12,627 bases of DNA from a bacterium (GTDB taxonomy: Bacteria; Bacillota; Bacilli; Lactobacillales; Streptococcaceae). Made by a program: the position numbers and the translations under genes. This document shows positions 1 to 7,099 of the stretch, piece after piece (the first letter of the stretch is position 1; each line of letters starts with the position of its first letter). Below the pieces are notes generated by a model. That model searched no databases, had not been told where the DNA came from, and worked only from the letters and a program-made list of their open reading frames with translations. The stretch is from positions 1 to 12,627 of the forward strand of contig CAJNCP010000019.1 of assembly GCA_905221295.1 (NCBI GenBank). Reading direction: 5' to 3'.

Positions 1-32
1 CTTTATCTCCAAAACTCAATTTCATAATAAAA

Positions 33-73
33 CACCCCAAAAGTTAGATTTTTTCTGTCTAACTTTTGGGGTG
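33..73 (-). terminator. Intrinsic terminator of nagB
   Basis: Perfect 16-bp inverted repeat, 33-48 pairing with 58-73, with a 9-nt loop at 49-57. On the minus strand the stem is followed by TTTTATT. On the plus strand no T-run follows, so it terminates leftward transcription from nagB, whose stop codon lies about 28 bp upstream of the stem. Confidence 0.9.
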
Positions 74-100
74 CAGGTCAATGAGCAAATGGTTCCGAAT

Positions 101-808
101 TTATTTTTCAAGTAAGCTTAGCGCCTCTGTATCTGCAATGATGGTCACGTCAGGGTGGTTTTGTAGGCTACTTGCTGGTAGACTTTCAGTTACTGGGCCT
201 GACACTGTTCCAGCGATGGCTTCTGCTTTTGACTCACCGTAAGCAAAAAGAATAATAGACTTGGCATCCAAAATATTTTTAATCCCCATTGAGATGGCTT
301 GAGTTGGAACGTCTTCAATCTTGTCAAAGAAGCGAGCATTGGCTTCGATTGTAGACTGGTCTAGGTCTACAAGGTGTGTCTGGCTATCAAATGGAGTTCC
401 TGGCTCGTTAAAGCCGATATGTCCATTGCGACCGATTCCCAAAATTTGCAAATCAACAGGATGGTCAGCCAAAATTTGATTGTAGCGTTCTACTTCTGCT
501 TCAGCATGTTCTTTGTCTCCACGAGGCAAGAAATTTTCCTTAAATGGTTTTTGGTTGAACAAGTTTTCTTGCATGAAGTAACGGTAAGATTGTGGATTGT
601 CCCCATCAAGTCCCACATACTCATCAAGGTTTACACTTGTTAGATTTGAAAAATCAAGGTCACTCTCAACGATTTCCTTGTAAAATTCAAGCGGGCTACT
701 TCCTGTCGCAAGTCCTAGAGTCTGAGCACCTTTGACCAACTTTTCCTTCAAAATCTCAAAAGCTACTTTTCCACCTTCGACTTGATTTTCAACTTTAATA
801 ACTTTCAT
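101..808 (-). CDS. nagB: Glucosamine-6-phosphate deaminase
   Basis: Cytoplasmic enzyme converting glucosamine-6-phosphate to fructose-6-phosphate and ammonium, the step that feeds amino sugars (GlcNAc, sialic acid, host glycans) into glycolysis. The 235 residues match the short Gram-positive NagB form, which lacks the C-terminal allosteric extension of the roughly 266-residue E. coli enzyme. Visible motifs are the phosphate-binding LATGSSP (33-39), NLDEYVG (60-66) with the base Asp62, and [14 protein letters not shown] (124-137) with the catalytic His130 and Glu135. The ATG is fixed by GGAGG (816-820) seven bases upstream. The gene is monocistronic, with its own terminator at 33-73 and a consensus promoter overlapping a NagR/DasR-like operator at 841-852, so induction by amino-sugar phosphates is likely. 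It is divergent from queA. Confidence 0.97.
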   Translation of the reverse strand: MKVIKVENQVEGGKVAFEILKEKLVKGAQTLGLATGSSPLEFYKEIVESDLDFSNLTSVNLDEYVGLDGDNPQSYRYFMQENLFNQKPFKENFLPRGDKEHAEAEVERYNQILADHPVDLQILGIGRNGHIGFNEPGTPFDSQTHLVDLDQSTIEANARFFDKIEDVPTQAISMGIKNILDAKSIILFAYGESKAEAIAGTVSGPVTESLPASSLQNHPDVTIIADTEALSLLEK

Positions 809-834
809 TTTATATCCTCCGTATTTCTATATTC

Positions 835-863
835 ATTATATGGTATAGACCAATTTTTGTCAA
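835..863 (-). promoter_or_regulatory. Consensus sigma-A promoter of nagB
   Basis: On the minus strand TTGACA (858-863) and TATAAT (835-840) are both perfect and separated by exactly 17 bp (841-857). Predicted transcription start is near 828, giving a leader of about 20 nt before the nagB ATG. The spacer is almost entirely occupied by a palindromic operator (see 841-852), so this strong promoter should be held off by a repressor. Confidence 0.93.
841..852. promoter_or_regulatory. NagR/DasR-type (GntR family) operator
   Basis: TGGTATAGACCA, or TGGTCTATACCA on the minus strand, differs at one central base from the palindrome TGGTCTAGACCA recognised by NagR/YvoA/DasR regulators. It sits between the -35 and -10 elements of nagB, the expected position for repression relieved by glucosamine-6-phosphate or GlcNAc-6-phosphate. 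Family knowledge: streptococcal NagR controls nagA, nagB and glmS. Inference: the same regulator, encoded outside this window, acts here. Confidence 0.85.
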
Positions 864-910
864 GTGAAAACGATTTATTTTCCCCAAAAAGAGCGTCCAA
901 ACTTGAAACG

Positions 911-919
911 TGTTATAAT
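911..919 (+). promoter_or_regulatory. Extended -10 promoter of queA
   Basis: TGTTATAAT at 911-919 is a TGn-extended perfect -10. No good -35 is seen 16-18 bp upstream (gagcgt at 891-896), as is common for extended -10 promoters. Predicted start is near 926. It lies close to the divergent nagB promoter; the -35 of nagB and this -10 are about 48 bp apart. Confidence 0.75.
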
Positions 920-955
920 GGATAAGATTAGAAGTTAGAAAGAATGATGAAAAAA

Positions 956-1984
956 ATGAATACAACTGATTTTGATTTCCACTTGCCTGAGGAATTGATT
1001 GCCCAAACACCCCTTGAAAAGCGAGATGCCTCCAAACTCCTCATCGTCAATCGTGAGACGGGAGAAATGCAGGATAAACACTTCCACTCTATTATTGATA
1101 TGTTGGAACCAGGTGATGCCCTTGTCATGAACGACACCCGTGTTCTCCCAGCCCGCCTCTATGGTCAAAAGGAAGAAACAGGTGGCCATGTTGAGCTTCT
1201 CCTGCTCAAAAATATTCGTGGTGATGAGTGGGAAGTTCTGGCTAAACCTGCCAAACGCCTCAAGGTTGGCACTCGTGTCAACTTTGGCGATGGTCGCCTC
1301 AGTGCTATCGTTACGGAAGAATTGACCCACGGTGGCCGCATTGTCCGCTTTGAATACCAAGGAATTTTCCTAGAAGTTTTGGAAAGTCTGGGTGAAATGC
1401 CATTGCCACCTTATATCCATGAAAAACTGGATGACCGTGAACGTTATCAAACAGTCTACGCTAAAGAAAGTGGCTCTGCTGCTGCACCGACTGCTGGACT
1501 GCACTTCACCAAAGAACTGCTAGCAGAAATCCAAGCCAAAGGTGTTCATCTGGTCTATCTCACTCTTCACGTCGGACTCGGAACCTTTAGACCTGTCTCT
1601 GTTGACAATCTGGACGAACATGAAATGCACTCCGAATTCTACCAGCTTTCTGATGAAGCAGCAGCCACCCTTCGCTCAGTCAAGGAAAATGGAGGTCGTG
1701 TTATTGCTGTTGGAACTACTTCGATCCGCACACTGGAAACCATCGGCTCTAAGTTTGACGGACAAATCCAAGCAGATTCTGGCTGGACCAATATCTTTAT
1801 CAAGCCTGGTTATGAGTGGAAGGTAGTGGATGCCTTTTCAACCAACTTCCATCTGCCAAAATCAACTCTTGTTATGCTAGTTTCTGCCTTTGCAGGCCGT
1901 GAATTAGTCTTAGACGCTTATCACCATGCCATCCAAGAACACTACCGTTTCTTCAGTTTCGGTGATGCTATGTTTATCTATTAA
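956..1984 (+). CDS. queA: S-adenosylmethionine:tRNA ribosyltransferase-isomerase
   Basis: QueA transfers and isomerises the ribosyl moiety of SAM onto preQ1 at tRNA position 34, forming epoxyqueuosine in GUN-anticodon tRNAs (Asp, Asn, His, Tyr). The protein has the standard length (342 aa from this start) and the family motifs [13 protein letters not shown] (58-70), GGHVELLLL (76-84), [12 protein letters not shown] (174-185), [10 protein letters not shown] (205-214), GTTSIRTLE (253-261) and [20 protein letters not shown] (295-314). Three in-frame ATGs exist at 944, 947 and 956. The family N-terminus begins [16 protein letters not shown], which favours 956. However AGAAAG at 937-942 is the only ribosome-site-like sequence and is better placed for 947 or 944, which would add three or four residues. 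Single-gene unit with an extended -10 promoter and a terminator at 1985-2041. Confidence 0.97.
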   Translation: MNTTDFDFHLPEELIAQTPLEKRDASKLLIVNRETGEMQDKHFHSIIDMLEPGDALVMNDTRVLPARLYGQKEETGGHVELLLLKNIRGDEWEVLAKPAKRLKVGTRVNFGDGRLSAIVTEELTHGGRIVRFEYQGIFLEVLESLGEMPLPPYIHEKLDDRERYQTVYAKESGSAAAPTAGLHFTKELLAEIQAKGVHLVYLTLHVGLGTFRPVSVDNLDEHEMHSEFYQLSDEAAATLRSVKENGGRVIAVGTTSIRTLETIGSKFDGQIQADSGWTNIFIKPGYEWKVVDAFSTNFHLPKSTLVMLVSAFAGRELVLDAYHHAIQEHYRFFSFGDAMFIY

Positions 1985-2041
1985 AAATAGCTCCGTCATT
2001 TCTTTAGGATAGTTTATTCCTAAGAGATGACAGGGCTATTT
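1985..2041. terminator. Bidirectional terminator between queA and the B3/B4 gene
   Basis: A long imperfect hairpin pairs AAATAGC (1985-1991) with GCTATTT (2035-2041) and continues inward through GTCAT/ATGAC and TCTTTAGGA/TCCTAAGA arms to a short T-rich loop. T-rich sequence follows on the plus strand (TTTCTGTTT) and TTTTTAATAG on the minus strand. It separates convergent genes and can serve both queA (+) and the minus-strand gene ending at 2046. Confidence 0.85.
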
Positions 2042-2045
2042 CTGT

Positions 2046-2753
2046 TTAAAGTGTAATTTCTGGGGACTCAGAAGTTAGATGAACCAGTTTGCCTTGAACA
2101 CCAAAGTAGTCCTTTACCAAGTCCTGTAATTCTTCCATGGCAGCCCGAGCACGTATTGCCTGTTCAGCATTGATCGCTTCAATTACTAAGACAGCATCCT
2201 TTGTCTCTTCCGTCAACATGGTTCTCTGTGCCTCTCTCCAGTTGAGACAACGACAAACCGCTCCCTCATCATCATAATAGATCAGCTCTTCTGGAAGTGC
2301 AGGAGCATCGTTTTCAGCTCCTAGTGGAAAGAAAGGTTCTCCTCCCTTGGCCTGACCAAGATGAAGATTGCCTACAATCTTGTTCACATCCTCGCCACCA
2401 CAGGGAACGGCATAAGATAGAGAGACACTATTATAGATGTCTACTAAGGGATTGATGGGATTAAACTCTCTTCCCTGACTGACCCTTTTAAGCAGAGCTT
2501 CAATCGAAGAACGAGCACCTTTTTTCGTTTTGAACTTGCTGAAAGCCTGACGCCATTCTTGAATGACTTCATTTTGTGTGAAATTATCATCTGAGATAAA
2601 CTCCTCAGCTCGCTTAGCCCCCTTGTCTAGCAAGGATTTGAAATAGGAATCCTTGCTTTCATCAACTGTATTATCTAATCCCTTGACTACTAAAACACTA
2701 ATCTGTCCTTCTGGAAATAAGCGCCAAAATTCATTTTCTATGGTAACTTTCAT
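2046..2753 (-). CDS. B3/B4 tRNA-binding domain protein (PheT B3/B4-like)
   Basis: The 235-aa protein resembles the stand-alone B3/B4 domain family (COG3382), related to the editing module of the phenylalanyl-tRNA synthetase beta subunit. Hallmarks are NPLVDIYNSVSLSYAVPCGG (101-120), followed by ED, an LHLGQAKGGEPFFPLG stretch (130-145) and CRCLNWREAQRTMLTEET (167-184). In PheT this fold hydrolyses mis-charged tRNA. For the stand-alone proteins a trans-editing or tRNA/amino-acid-binding role is a reasonable inference but is not shown by the sequence. No signal peptide or membrane segment is seen, so it is cytoplasmic. AGAGGTG (2758-2764) precedes the ATG. It lies 13 bp downstream of the MarR regulator, clearly in one operon, so its expression probably follows the signal sensed by that regulator. 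Confidence 0.85.
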   Translation of the reverse strand: MKVTIENEFWRLFPEGQISVLVVKGLDNTVDESKDSYFKSLLDKGAKRAEEFISDDNFTQNEVIQEWRQAFSKFKTKKGARSSIEALLKRVSQGREFNPINPLVDIYNSVSLSYAVPCGGEDVNKIVGNLHLGQAKGGEPFFPLGAENDAPALPEELIYYDDEGAVCRCLNWREAQRTMLTEETKDAVLVIEAINAEQAIRARAAMEELQDLVKDYFGVQGKLVHLTSESPEITL

Positions 2754-2766
2754 CTTTCACCTCTTA

Positions 2767-3219
2767 TTATAAATAATTTCTTTTCTGGCCTTTTTTGACC
2801 ATATCCCAATCACTAGTAATATTTTTTCTAACCCGAATTAGTAGGCTCTCCAGTTCTCTGGCCTCTTCCCTAGAAAATCCTTTTAGGGCAGAATTCTCTG
2901 AATAGTGATGTTCAGCAAGGATAAAAGGATAAAGTGCATCTCCTTTTTCGGTGACAAACCACTCTTTATTTTTCCGATTTGTACTGGTCATTCCTTGTTT
3001 TATTAACCCCTTTTCTTCCAGTTTTTTTACTGAACGAGCAACTGTCGAACGGTCAACCTTCAGTAAATCTGATAAAGCTTCTTGGATAATACCTGGATTT
3101 TCCTTGATTCGAACCAAATAAAGATATTGCCCACGAGCTAGTTCAATATCACGAAACTCAATATTAGCAATAGAATCTAGGGCACGGGCTATAACTCCGA
3201 TTTCGCGTAATAACGACAT
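2767..3219 (-). CDS. MarR-family winged-helix transcriptional regulator
   Basis: 150-aa cytoplasmic DNA-binding protein. The winged helix-turn-helix runs from about residue 44 to 96: recognition helix around DRSTVARSVKKLEEKGLI (56-73), wing with basic residues (NRKNK, 81-85) leading to FVTEKG (88-93), then the C-terminal dimerisation helices. The reading frame is open further upstream, to an ATG at 3297, but the start chosen here (ATG 3217-3219) has a perfect GAGGAGG (3224-3230) five bases away, and the extra residues would overlap the promoter and palindrome. Its ligand is not evident. It precedes the B3/B4 gene, and the promoter carries an 11-2-11 palindrome, which suggests autorepression. 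Confidence 0.92.
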   Translation of the reverse strand: MSLLREIGVIARALDSIANIEFRDIELARGQYLYLVRIKENPGIIQEALSDLLKVDRSTVARSVKKLEEKGLIKQGMTSTNRKNKEWFVTEKGDALYPFILAEHHYSENSALKGFSREEARELESLLIRVRKNITSDWDMVKKGQKRNYL

Positions 3220-3246
3220 GTTTCCTCCTCTCGTATCTATGATGAT

Positions 3247-3275
3247 AGAATAGCACATTTTTGTTGCAAATGCAA
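3247..3275 (-). promoter_or_regulatory. Promoter of the MarR-B3/B4 operon
   Basis: On the minus strand TGCTATTCT (3247-3255) forms a TGn-extended -10, with a weak -35 TTGCAT 17 bp upstream (3270-3275). Predicted start is near 3240, giving a leader of about 20 nt. The -35 and half of the spacer lie inside the palindrome at 3258-3281. Confidence 0.65.
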
Positions 3276-3281
3276 CAAAAA
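3258..3281. promoter_or_regulatory. Probable MarR operator, 11-2-11 palindrome
   Basis: Perfect inverted repeat TTTTTGTTGCA (3258-3268) AA TGCAACAAAAA (3271-3281). It overlaps the -35 and spacer of the regulator's own promoter, and its size and dyad symmetry fit a MarR dimer. The T-rich arm on the minus strand also doubles as the U-tract of the terminator at 3282-3303, so operator and terminator share bases. Confidence 0.75.
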
Positions 3282-3303
3282 GACACTTTGAAAACAAAGC
3301 GTC
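3282..3303 (-). terminator. Terminator of the ytqA-yihY operon
   Basis: Stem 3282-3290 pairs with 3295-3303 around a 4-nt loop, extended by flanking A/T runs (3277-3281 with 3304-3308). At 3285/3300 the minus-strand RNA has a G-U wobble while the plus strand would have an A-C mismatch, so it is better suited to leftward transcripts. TTTTTG follows on the minus strand. It begins six bases after the yihY stop codon. Confidence 0.85.
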
Positions 3304-3308
3304 TTTTT

Positions 3309-4193
3309 TTATTCTCCATTCTTTAAAATGAATGTGTTACCACGAAACTTTGGATCCTTCAAACTCTGCACACTGGCATTGATAACTGCTCCGATAATCA
3401 GAATCTTAGCGATGAGTATAAACCAGAACATCATGACCACCACGATAATGGAACTGAAAAATCGGACATCGACCAGATGGTTGACATAGTTATTGAAATA
3501 GACAGAAAAGATATTCAACAGAAAGACAAGCGTCAGCAAAACAAAGATACTACCAGGAAAAACGTAGCGAATACGAGGGACTCTGACATTTGGAAGGAAA
3601 TAGTAGAGCATGACCAAGATGGCAAAGAGCAAGGCATAAATCAAAGGGCCTGTAAAGTCCTGTAGATAATCAAAGAAAGGACTGTCTGATTGCCAGTAAG
3701 TTTTGAGCAAGTTGAGCAACATACGCCCAAACATACTTAAAAATAAGGCTAGGGCAAAAAGAATTTGCAAGCCAAAGCTGACGAGTAAACTCATCAGTTG
3801 ATGGGAGATAATTCCTCGGCTCTTAGCCACTCCATAGGCCTTATTAAAAGCTTTTTGGAGGAAATCCATCGATTTCGAGAAAGCCCAGAGGGCAGACAAG
3901 ACTGCAAAACTCAGCAAACCAGTCGATGGTTGAGTCAGGACTTCTCGGGCAATCTTTGCGACCACATCATAGACTGTATCCGGTACAAATTCCTTGATGG
4001 TGAGCAAAAAATTTGAAATCGGAATTTGAAAATAGGGCAAAATATTGACCACTATCATCAGCAAGGGGAAGATTGAAACCAACCAATAATAAGCAACCGC
4101 AACACTGGTCAGTTCACTATCAGAAGCTTGATAAAAATGTAAAAAAGCTTTCAACAAGGGCCGTTCCATCAGCTCTTTCCACCACTTTTTCAT
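3309..4193 (-). CDS. YihY/BrkB-family integral membrane protein
   Basis: 294-aa polytopic protein of the YihY/virulence factor BrkB family (formerly annotated as ribonuclease BN). About six hydrophobic segments are visible, near residues 31-53, 91-107, 132-158, 180-200, 212-233 and 247-273, with a basic N-terminus (MKKWWKEL). Family landmarks are the AVAYYWLVSIFPL region (32-44), the LPNVRVPR loop (200-207) and the VYFNNYVN segment (231-238). The biochemical function of the family is unsettled; transport or envelope roles have been suggested and the sequence does not decide. Start chosen from AGGAGGA (4201-4207) seven bases upstream of ATG. It is the last gene of the operon, 35 bp after the antiporter gene, and is followed at once by a terminator. 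Confidence 0.9.
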   Translation of the reverse strand: MKKWWKELMERPLLKAFLHFYQASDSELTSVAVAYYWLVSIFPLLMIVVNILPYFQIPISNFLLTIKEFVPDTVYDVVAKIAREVLTQPSTGLLSFAVLSALWAFSKSMDFLQKAFNKAYGVAKSRGIISHQLMSLLVSFGLQILFALALFLSMFGRMLLNLLKTYWQSDSPFFDYLQDFTGPLIYALLFAILVMLYYFLPNVRVPRIRYVFPGSIFVLLTLVFLLNIFSVYFNNYVNHLVDVRFFSSIIVVVMMFWFILIAKILIIGAVINASVQSLKDPKFRGNTFILKNGE

Positions 4194-4228
4194 GTTGCGA
4201 TCCTCCTAATACAAGTTGATTTTCTAAA

Positions 4229-6283
4229 CTAATTTCTTCTGACTAATTCCATCATATCATAAGGTAGGGTATTTGCAGCTTCTTTTAGAGAATAATTTTC
4301 TAAATTATTCACATTTTGGCGTAGTTTTTTGGCATACTTGGCTGTTATCAGTTTAGCTTCTTCGTATTCAAAGATTGTCTTACGTTCGAGATAATAGCCT
4401 CGTAGCATTTCATCGATATTGTTTGGCTTGATGCGATTGATAACCCGCTCAACAAAAGCACCACTTCCGATAATGGCCGTCTCGCGTAGACGAGACTCTT
4501 GCATAAAACTAATCAAAGAACTCTTGTAAACCCCCTTGAGGTTTTCCAAACTCTCGATAATCAGCTCTGTATTTTCCAAATACAACTCTGAAATCTGATC
4601 ATAGTCAACTGCTAGTAGTTTACGAGATTCTTCATTCATCCAACTACGGAAAGTTTTGCCAAAGGTAAACATTTCATGGAGTAGAAAGCGCAGTATCCGT
4701 AAAGAAACAAGGAAATAATAAGTCACTCTAGAAGCGAAATTCCGATTGATACTCTGCTCCATGTTTTTTAGGTAACGTTGGTAAACTCGATAGCCACGCT
4801 CGCTGATTCTATTTTCTTCGTAGGCTTGCTCCAAACCATCACTCTCAATACTTAAGATAAGAAGCTTGAGGGACTCCCAGTCCTCTTGGACTCTCTTATT
4901 TTCCAGACTAAGGATGAGGTTTTCAATCCGACCATGATAGTTATCAATAGCTGCATAAAGAGGAAGTTTATTCTTGTGATGGTCCAGTTCTTTTTCTAAT
5001 TCTGCAGCTACATCATTCAAAATCGCAATATGCATCAAATGGTCCTTGCTTTCCTCTTGTTCCTCAGATAAGTGAGGGAGAACCAGTAAACCCGTTAAAA
5101 AGCTTAATAGTGTAACGCCTGCTACAAGGAAGAGTAACAGAGGATATTCCTGCTCCAAATGACTTGGTATGAGGAGAATGGTCGCGATAGATACTGTTCC
5201 TTTGACACCAGAGAAGGTCAAAAGAAGCATATCTTTCATGTACTTATGAATTTTTTTCTTAAGTCGACGCGTCCTCACAAAGTAAAAACCAGCAATCATG
5301 ACAAAGCGGATCGCAAAAAGCAAGAAGGTCAGAACGACAACTGAAAGCAGTAAAAGAAGGGGATTGTAGAGAGAATTAGACAAAATTGGCTCTGCAATCA
5401 ACTCTAATTCCATTCCCAAGAGAACAAAGACTGATCCATTTAGCATAAAGGTCACGGTGTGCCAGACGGTCTCCGTCACGGTGTCTACCTGAGCCTCAAG
5501 GAGCGTAATTTTCTTAAAACGACTGGCCTTTAAAATACCTGCAACCACTACTGCGATAATTCCTGAAACATGAAACTCTTCTGCGATAAAAAAGGTCATG
5601 AGCGGCAAACTTAGCTCTAGCAATAGTTCACTGGCTATATCTATCGCTCGCACACTCAGTAAAAAGCTATGCAAAAAACGATTGACCATAGCCGTCACAA
5701 AACCGACTACAAAACCACCAAGAATAGAAAGTGCTAGGGAAGTTCCAGCTTGGCTGAGAGAAAACGTTCCTGTTGTCCAAGCAGCCAGAGCCATCTGAAA
5801 GGCAACCAAACCAGAAGCATCATTTAAGAGTCCTTCCCCTTTTAGAATATTAGAAACCCGTTTGGGAAAACGAAAACGTTCAGAAAGAGATGCAAAGGCA
5901 ACCAAATCTGTTGGCCCAAGTGCCGCTCCAACTGCTAAACAGGCAGCTAAAGGAAGGGTCATCCAAAGGAAGTGAGCCATGCCCCCCAAGCTTAAGGTCG
6001 AGATAAAAATCACAGGAAAGATCAGAAAGACAACAATCCGCCAGTGCTTCAAAATGGACGTAATATCCGCTTCTTCTGCCTCCCGGAAGAGTAAGGGACC
6101 AATAACCATGGCCAGAAACAGCTCTGTATTGAGATGAAAGTCCGCATCGGGAACAAATAAACCAATCCCAATCCCCAAAAGGATTTGCACAAGAGGAAGG
6201 GGCAAAAAAGGGAGAAGTTTATTGGTCGTGGTTGAAATGATTAAGACAAATAAAAATAGAATCAAGTAAATGAGTAATTCCAC
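4229..6283 (-). CDS. CPA1-family Na+/H+ antiporter (NhaP/NhaK type)
   Basis: 684-aa cation:proton antiporter. The N-terminal part (about 1-415) holds around twelve hydrophobic helices. It contains GPTDLVAFASL (123-133) and the acidic ND pair Asn154-Asp155 in GEGLLNDASGLV (149-160), the ion-binding signature of electroneutral CPA1 exchangers. The remaining roughly 270 residues form a charged, helical cytoplasmic tail, longer than the minimal exchanger and presumably regulatory. The start is GTG (6281-6283), fixed by AAGGAGG (6290-6296) six bases upstream; that ribosome site overlaps the stop codon of the preceding 84-aa gene. Expected role: Na+ (or K+) extrusion and cytoplasmic pH control at the plasma membrane. 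Exact ion selectivity cannot be read from the sequence. Confidence 0.93.
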   Translation of the reverse strand: MELLIYLILFLFVLIISTTTNKLLPFLPLPLVQILLGIGIGLFVPDADFHLNTELFLAMVIGPLLFREAEEADITSILKHWRIVVFLIFPVIFISTLSLGGMAHFLWMTLPLAACLAVGAALGPTDLVAFASLSERFRFPKRVSNILKGEGLLNDASGLVAFQMALAAWTTGTFSLSQAGTSLALSILGGFVVGFVTAMVNRFLHSFLLSVRAIDIASELLLELSLPLMTFFIAEEFHVSGIIAVVVAGILKASRFKKITLLEAQVDTVTETVWHTVTFMLNGSVFVLLGMELELIAEPILSNSLYNPLLLLLSVVVLTFLLFAIRFVMIAGFYFVRTRRLKKKIHKYMKDMLLLTFSGVKGTVSIATILLIPSHLEQEYPLLLFLVAGVTLLSFLTGLLVLPHLSEEQEESKDHLMHIAILNDVAAELEKELDHHKNKLPLYAAIDNYHGRIENLILSLENKRVQEDWESLKLLILSIESDGLEQAYEENRISERGYRVYQRYLKNMEQSINRNFASRVTYYFLVSLRILRFLLHEMFTFGKTFRSWMNEESRKLLAVDYDQISELYLENTELIIESLENLKGVYKSSLISFMQESRLRETAIIGSGAFVERVINRIKPNNIDEMLRGYYLERKTIFEYEEAKLITAKYAKKLRQNVNNLENYSLKEAANTLPYDMMELVRRN

Positions 6284-6294
6284 ACAATTCCTCC

Positions 6295-6549
6295 TTAATC
6301 TTTTTTACAACAAGATTCAAAAATCTCCTTTTGCTCTTGGATTTTCTGATCAATCTTAGAACAGTCTTTGTGCTCAATTTTTTTCTGGCATCGTTCCATT
6401 TCAAGAGCAACTAATTTTTTCTTGATTTTAAGCATTTTCTTGCTCATATGTGCTTCGTCGAGCACTCCGACTGCTCGCTCGTGATGCGTTGACTCGACAA
6501 AATTTTGGCGCATTGCCTCAAGCTTCTCACGAAGGTATTGTTTATCCAT
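6295..6549 (-). CDS. Small charged helical protein of unknown function
   Basis: 84-aa protein that I do not recognise as a characterised family. It is strongly predicted helical, rich in Lys/Glu, and probably coiled. The C-terminal half carries four cysteines (ERCQKKIEHKDC and a terminal SCCKKD), and a His pair lies near residues 22-23. There is no signal peptide or membrane segment. It is a real gene by position: its ATGGATAA start overlaps the stop of the upstream methyltransferase by 8 bp, its own stop abuts the antiporter's ribosome site, and all are co-directional. The start has no good AGGAGG (AAAGGTATAGAC upstream), so expression may rely on translational coupling. The cysteine pattern could bind metal or respond to redox; this is inference. 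Confidence 0.8.
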   Translation of the reverse strand: MDKQYLREKLEAMRQNFVESTHHERAVGVLDEAHMSKKMLKIKKKLVALEMERCQKKIEHKDCSKIDQKIQEQKEIFESCCKKD

Positions 6550-7099
6550 GTCTATACCTTTCTAATTTTTCAATCATAACTAAAAACGGTGGATTGTTAA
6601 CTTGGTTGAGTGTCCGGTAAATGGTAGCTGTATACTCTTGTTGGTTCAACTGGCTAACAAAATCCAACACAGCATCCCTCTCGGTGTCTCCTCCTTCATG
6701 ACCATAGTAGATCATGATAGCAATCCGTCCTCCTTTGACAAGCAAATGGCAAAGCTTTTCTAAGGCTTCGATAGTAGTCTGAGGTTGAGTGATGACGGAT
6801 TTGTCAGCAGAAGGCAAATAACCCAGATTAAAAATCCCTACCTTAGCTTCTGTCACAAACTGGTCGAGCGTCTCATGCCCTTGCAAGATTAACTGGGCAT
6901 TTGTCATTCCAGCCTGATCCAAACGCTCTTGGGTTTTCTCCAAAGCCTGCTCCTGGATATCAAAGGCATAGACTTGCTTGGCTAGCTTAGCTAAAAAAAG
7001 GGTATCATGGCCATTGCCCATGGTCGCATCCACTACGATATCCTTTTTTGTCACAACTTCAGCCAAAAAATCATGTGCCATCTCAAGTGGTCTTTTCAT
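6542..7099 (-). CDS. mnmM: YtqB/MnmM-like SAM-dependent tRNA methyltransferase
   Basis: 185-aa class I methyltransferase of the family formerly labelled rRNA methylase, to which B. subtilis YtqB belongs. YtqB was renamed MnmM, the enzyme that methylates nm5(s2)U34 to mnm5(s2)U34 in tRNA of Gram-positives lacking MnmC. Visible features are the SAM loop VVDATMGNGHDT (22-33), the acidic end of strand 2 AFDIQ (45-49), the NLGYLP catalytic-loop motif (91-96) and a YYGHEGG segment (131-137). CAGGAG about eight bases before the ATG lies inside the end of ytqA, and the coding regions overlap by 17 bp, indicating translational coupling. Adjacency to the radical SAM gene matches the ytqA-ytqB pair of Bacillus, which supports the assignment. 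Confidence 0.88.
   Translation of the reverse strand: MKRPLEMAHDFLAEVVTKKDIVVDATMGNGHDTLFLAKLAKQVYAFDIQEQALEKTQERLDQAGMTNAQLILQGHETLDQFVTEAKVGIFNLGYLPSADKSVITQPQTTIEALEKLCHLLVKGGRIAIMIYYGHEGGDTERDAVLDFVSQLNQQEYTATIYRTLNQVNNPPFLVMIEKLERYRHG

Noticed and set aside
374..643. Plus-strand open frame inside nagB
   Set aside because: Antisense shadow of a well-conserved gene, with no ribosome site and no family features.
935..1360. Minus-strand 141-codon open frame inside queA
   Set aside because: Antisense to conserved QueA motifs, with no ribosome site. It is a composition shadow.
3220..3297. N-terminal extension of the MarR gene to the ATG at 3297
   Set aside because: It would cover the promoter and the palindrome. 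The ATG at 3219 has a perfect GAGGAGG and begins the conserved protein.
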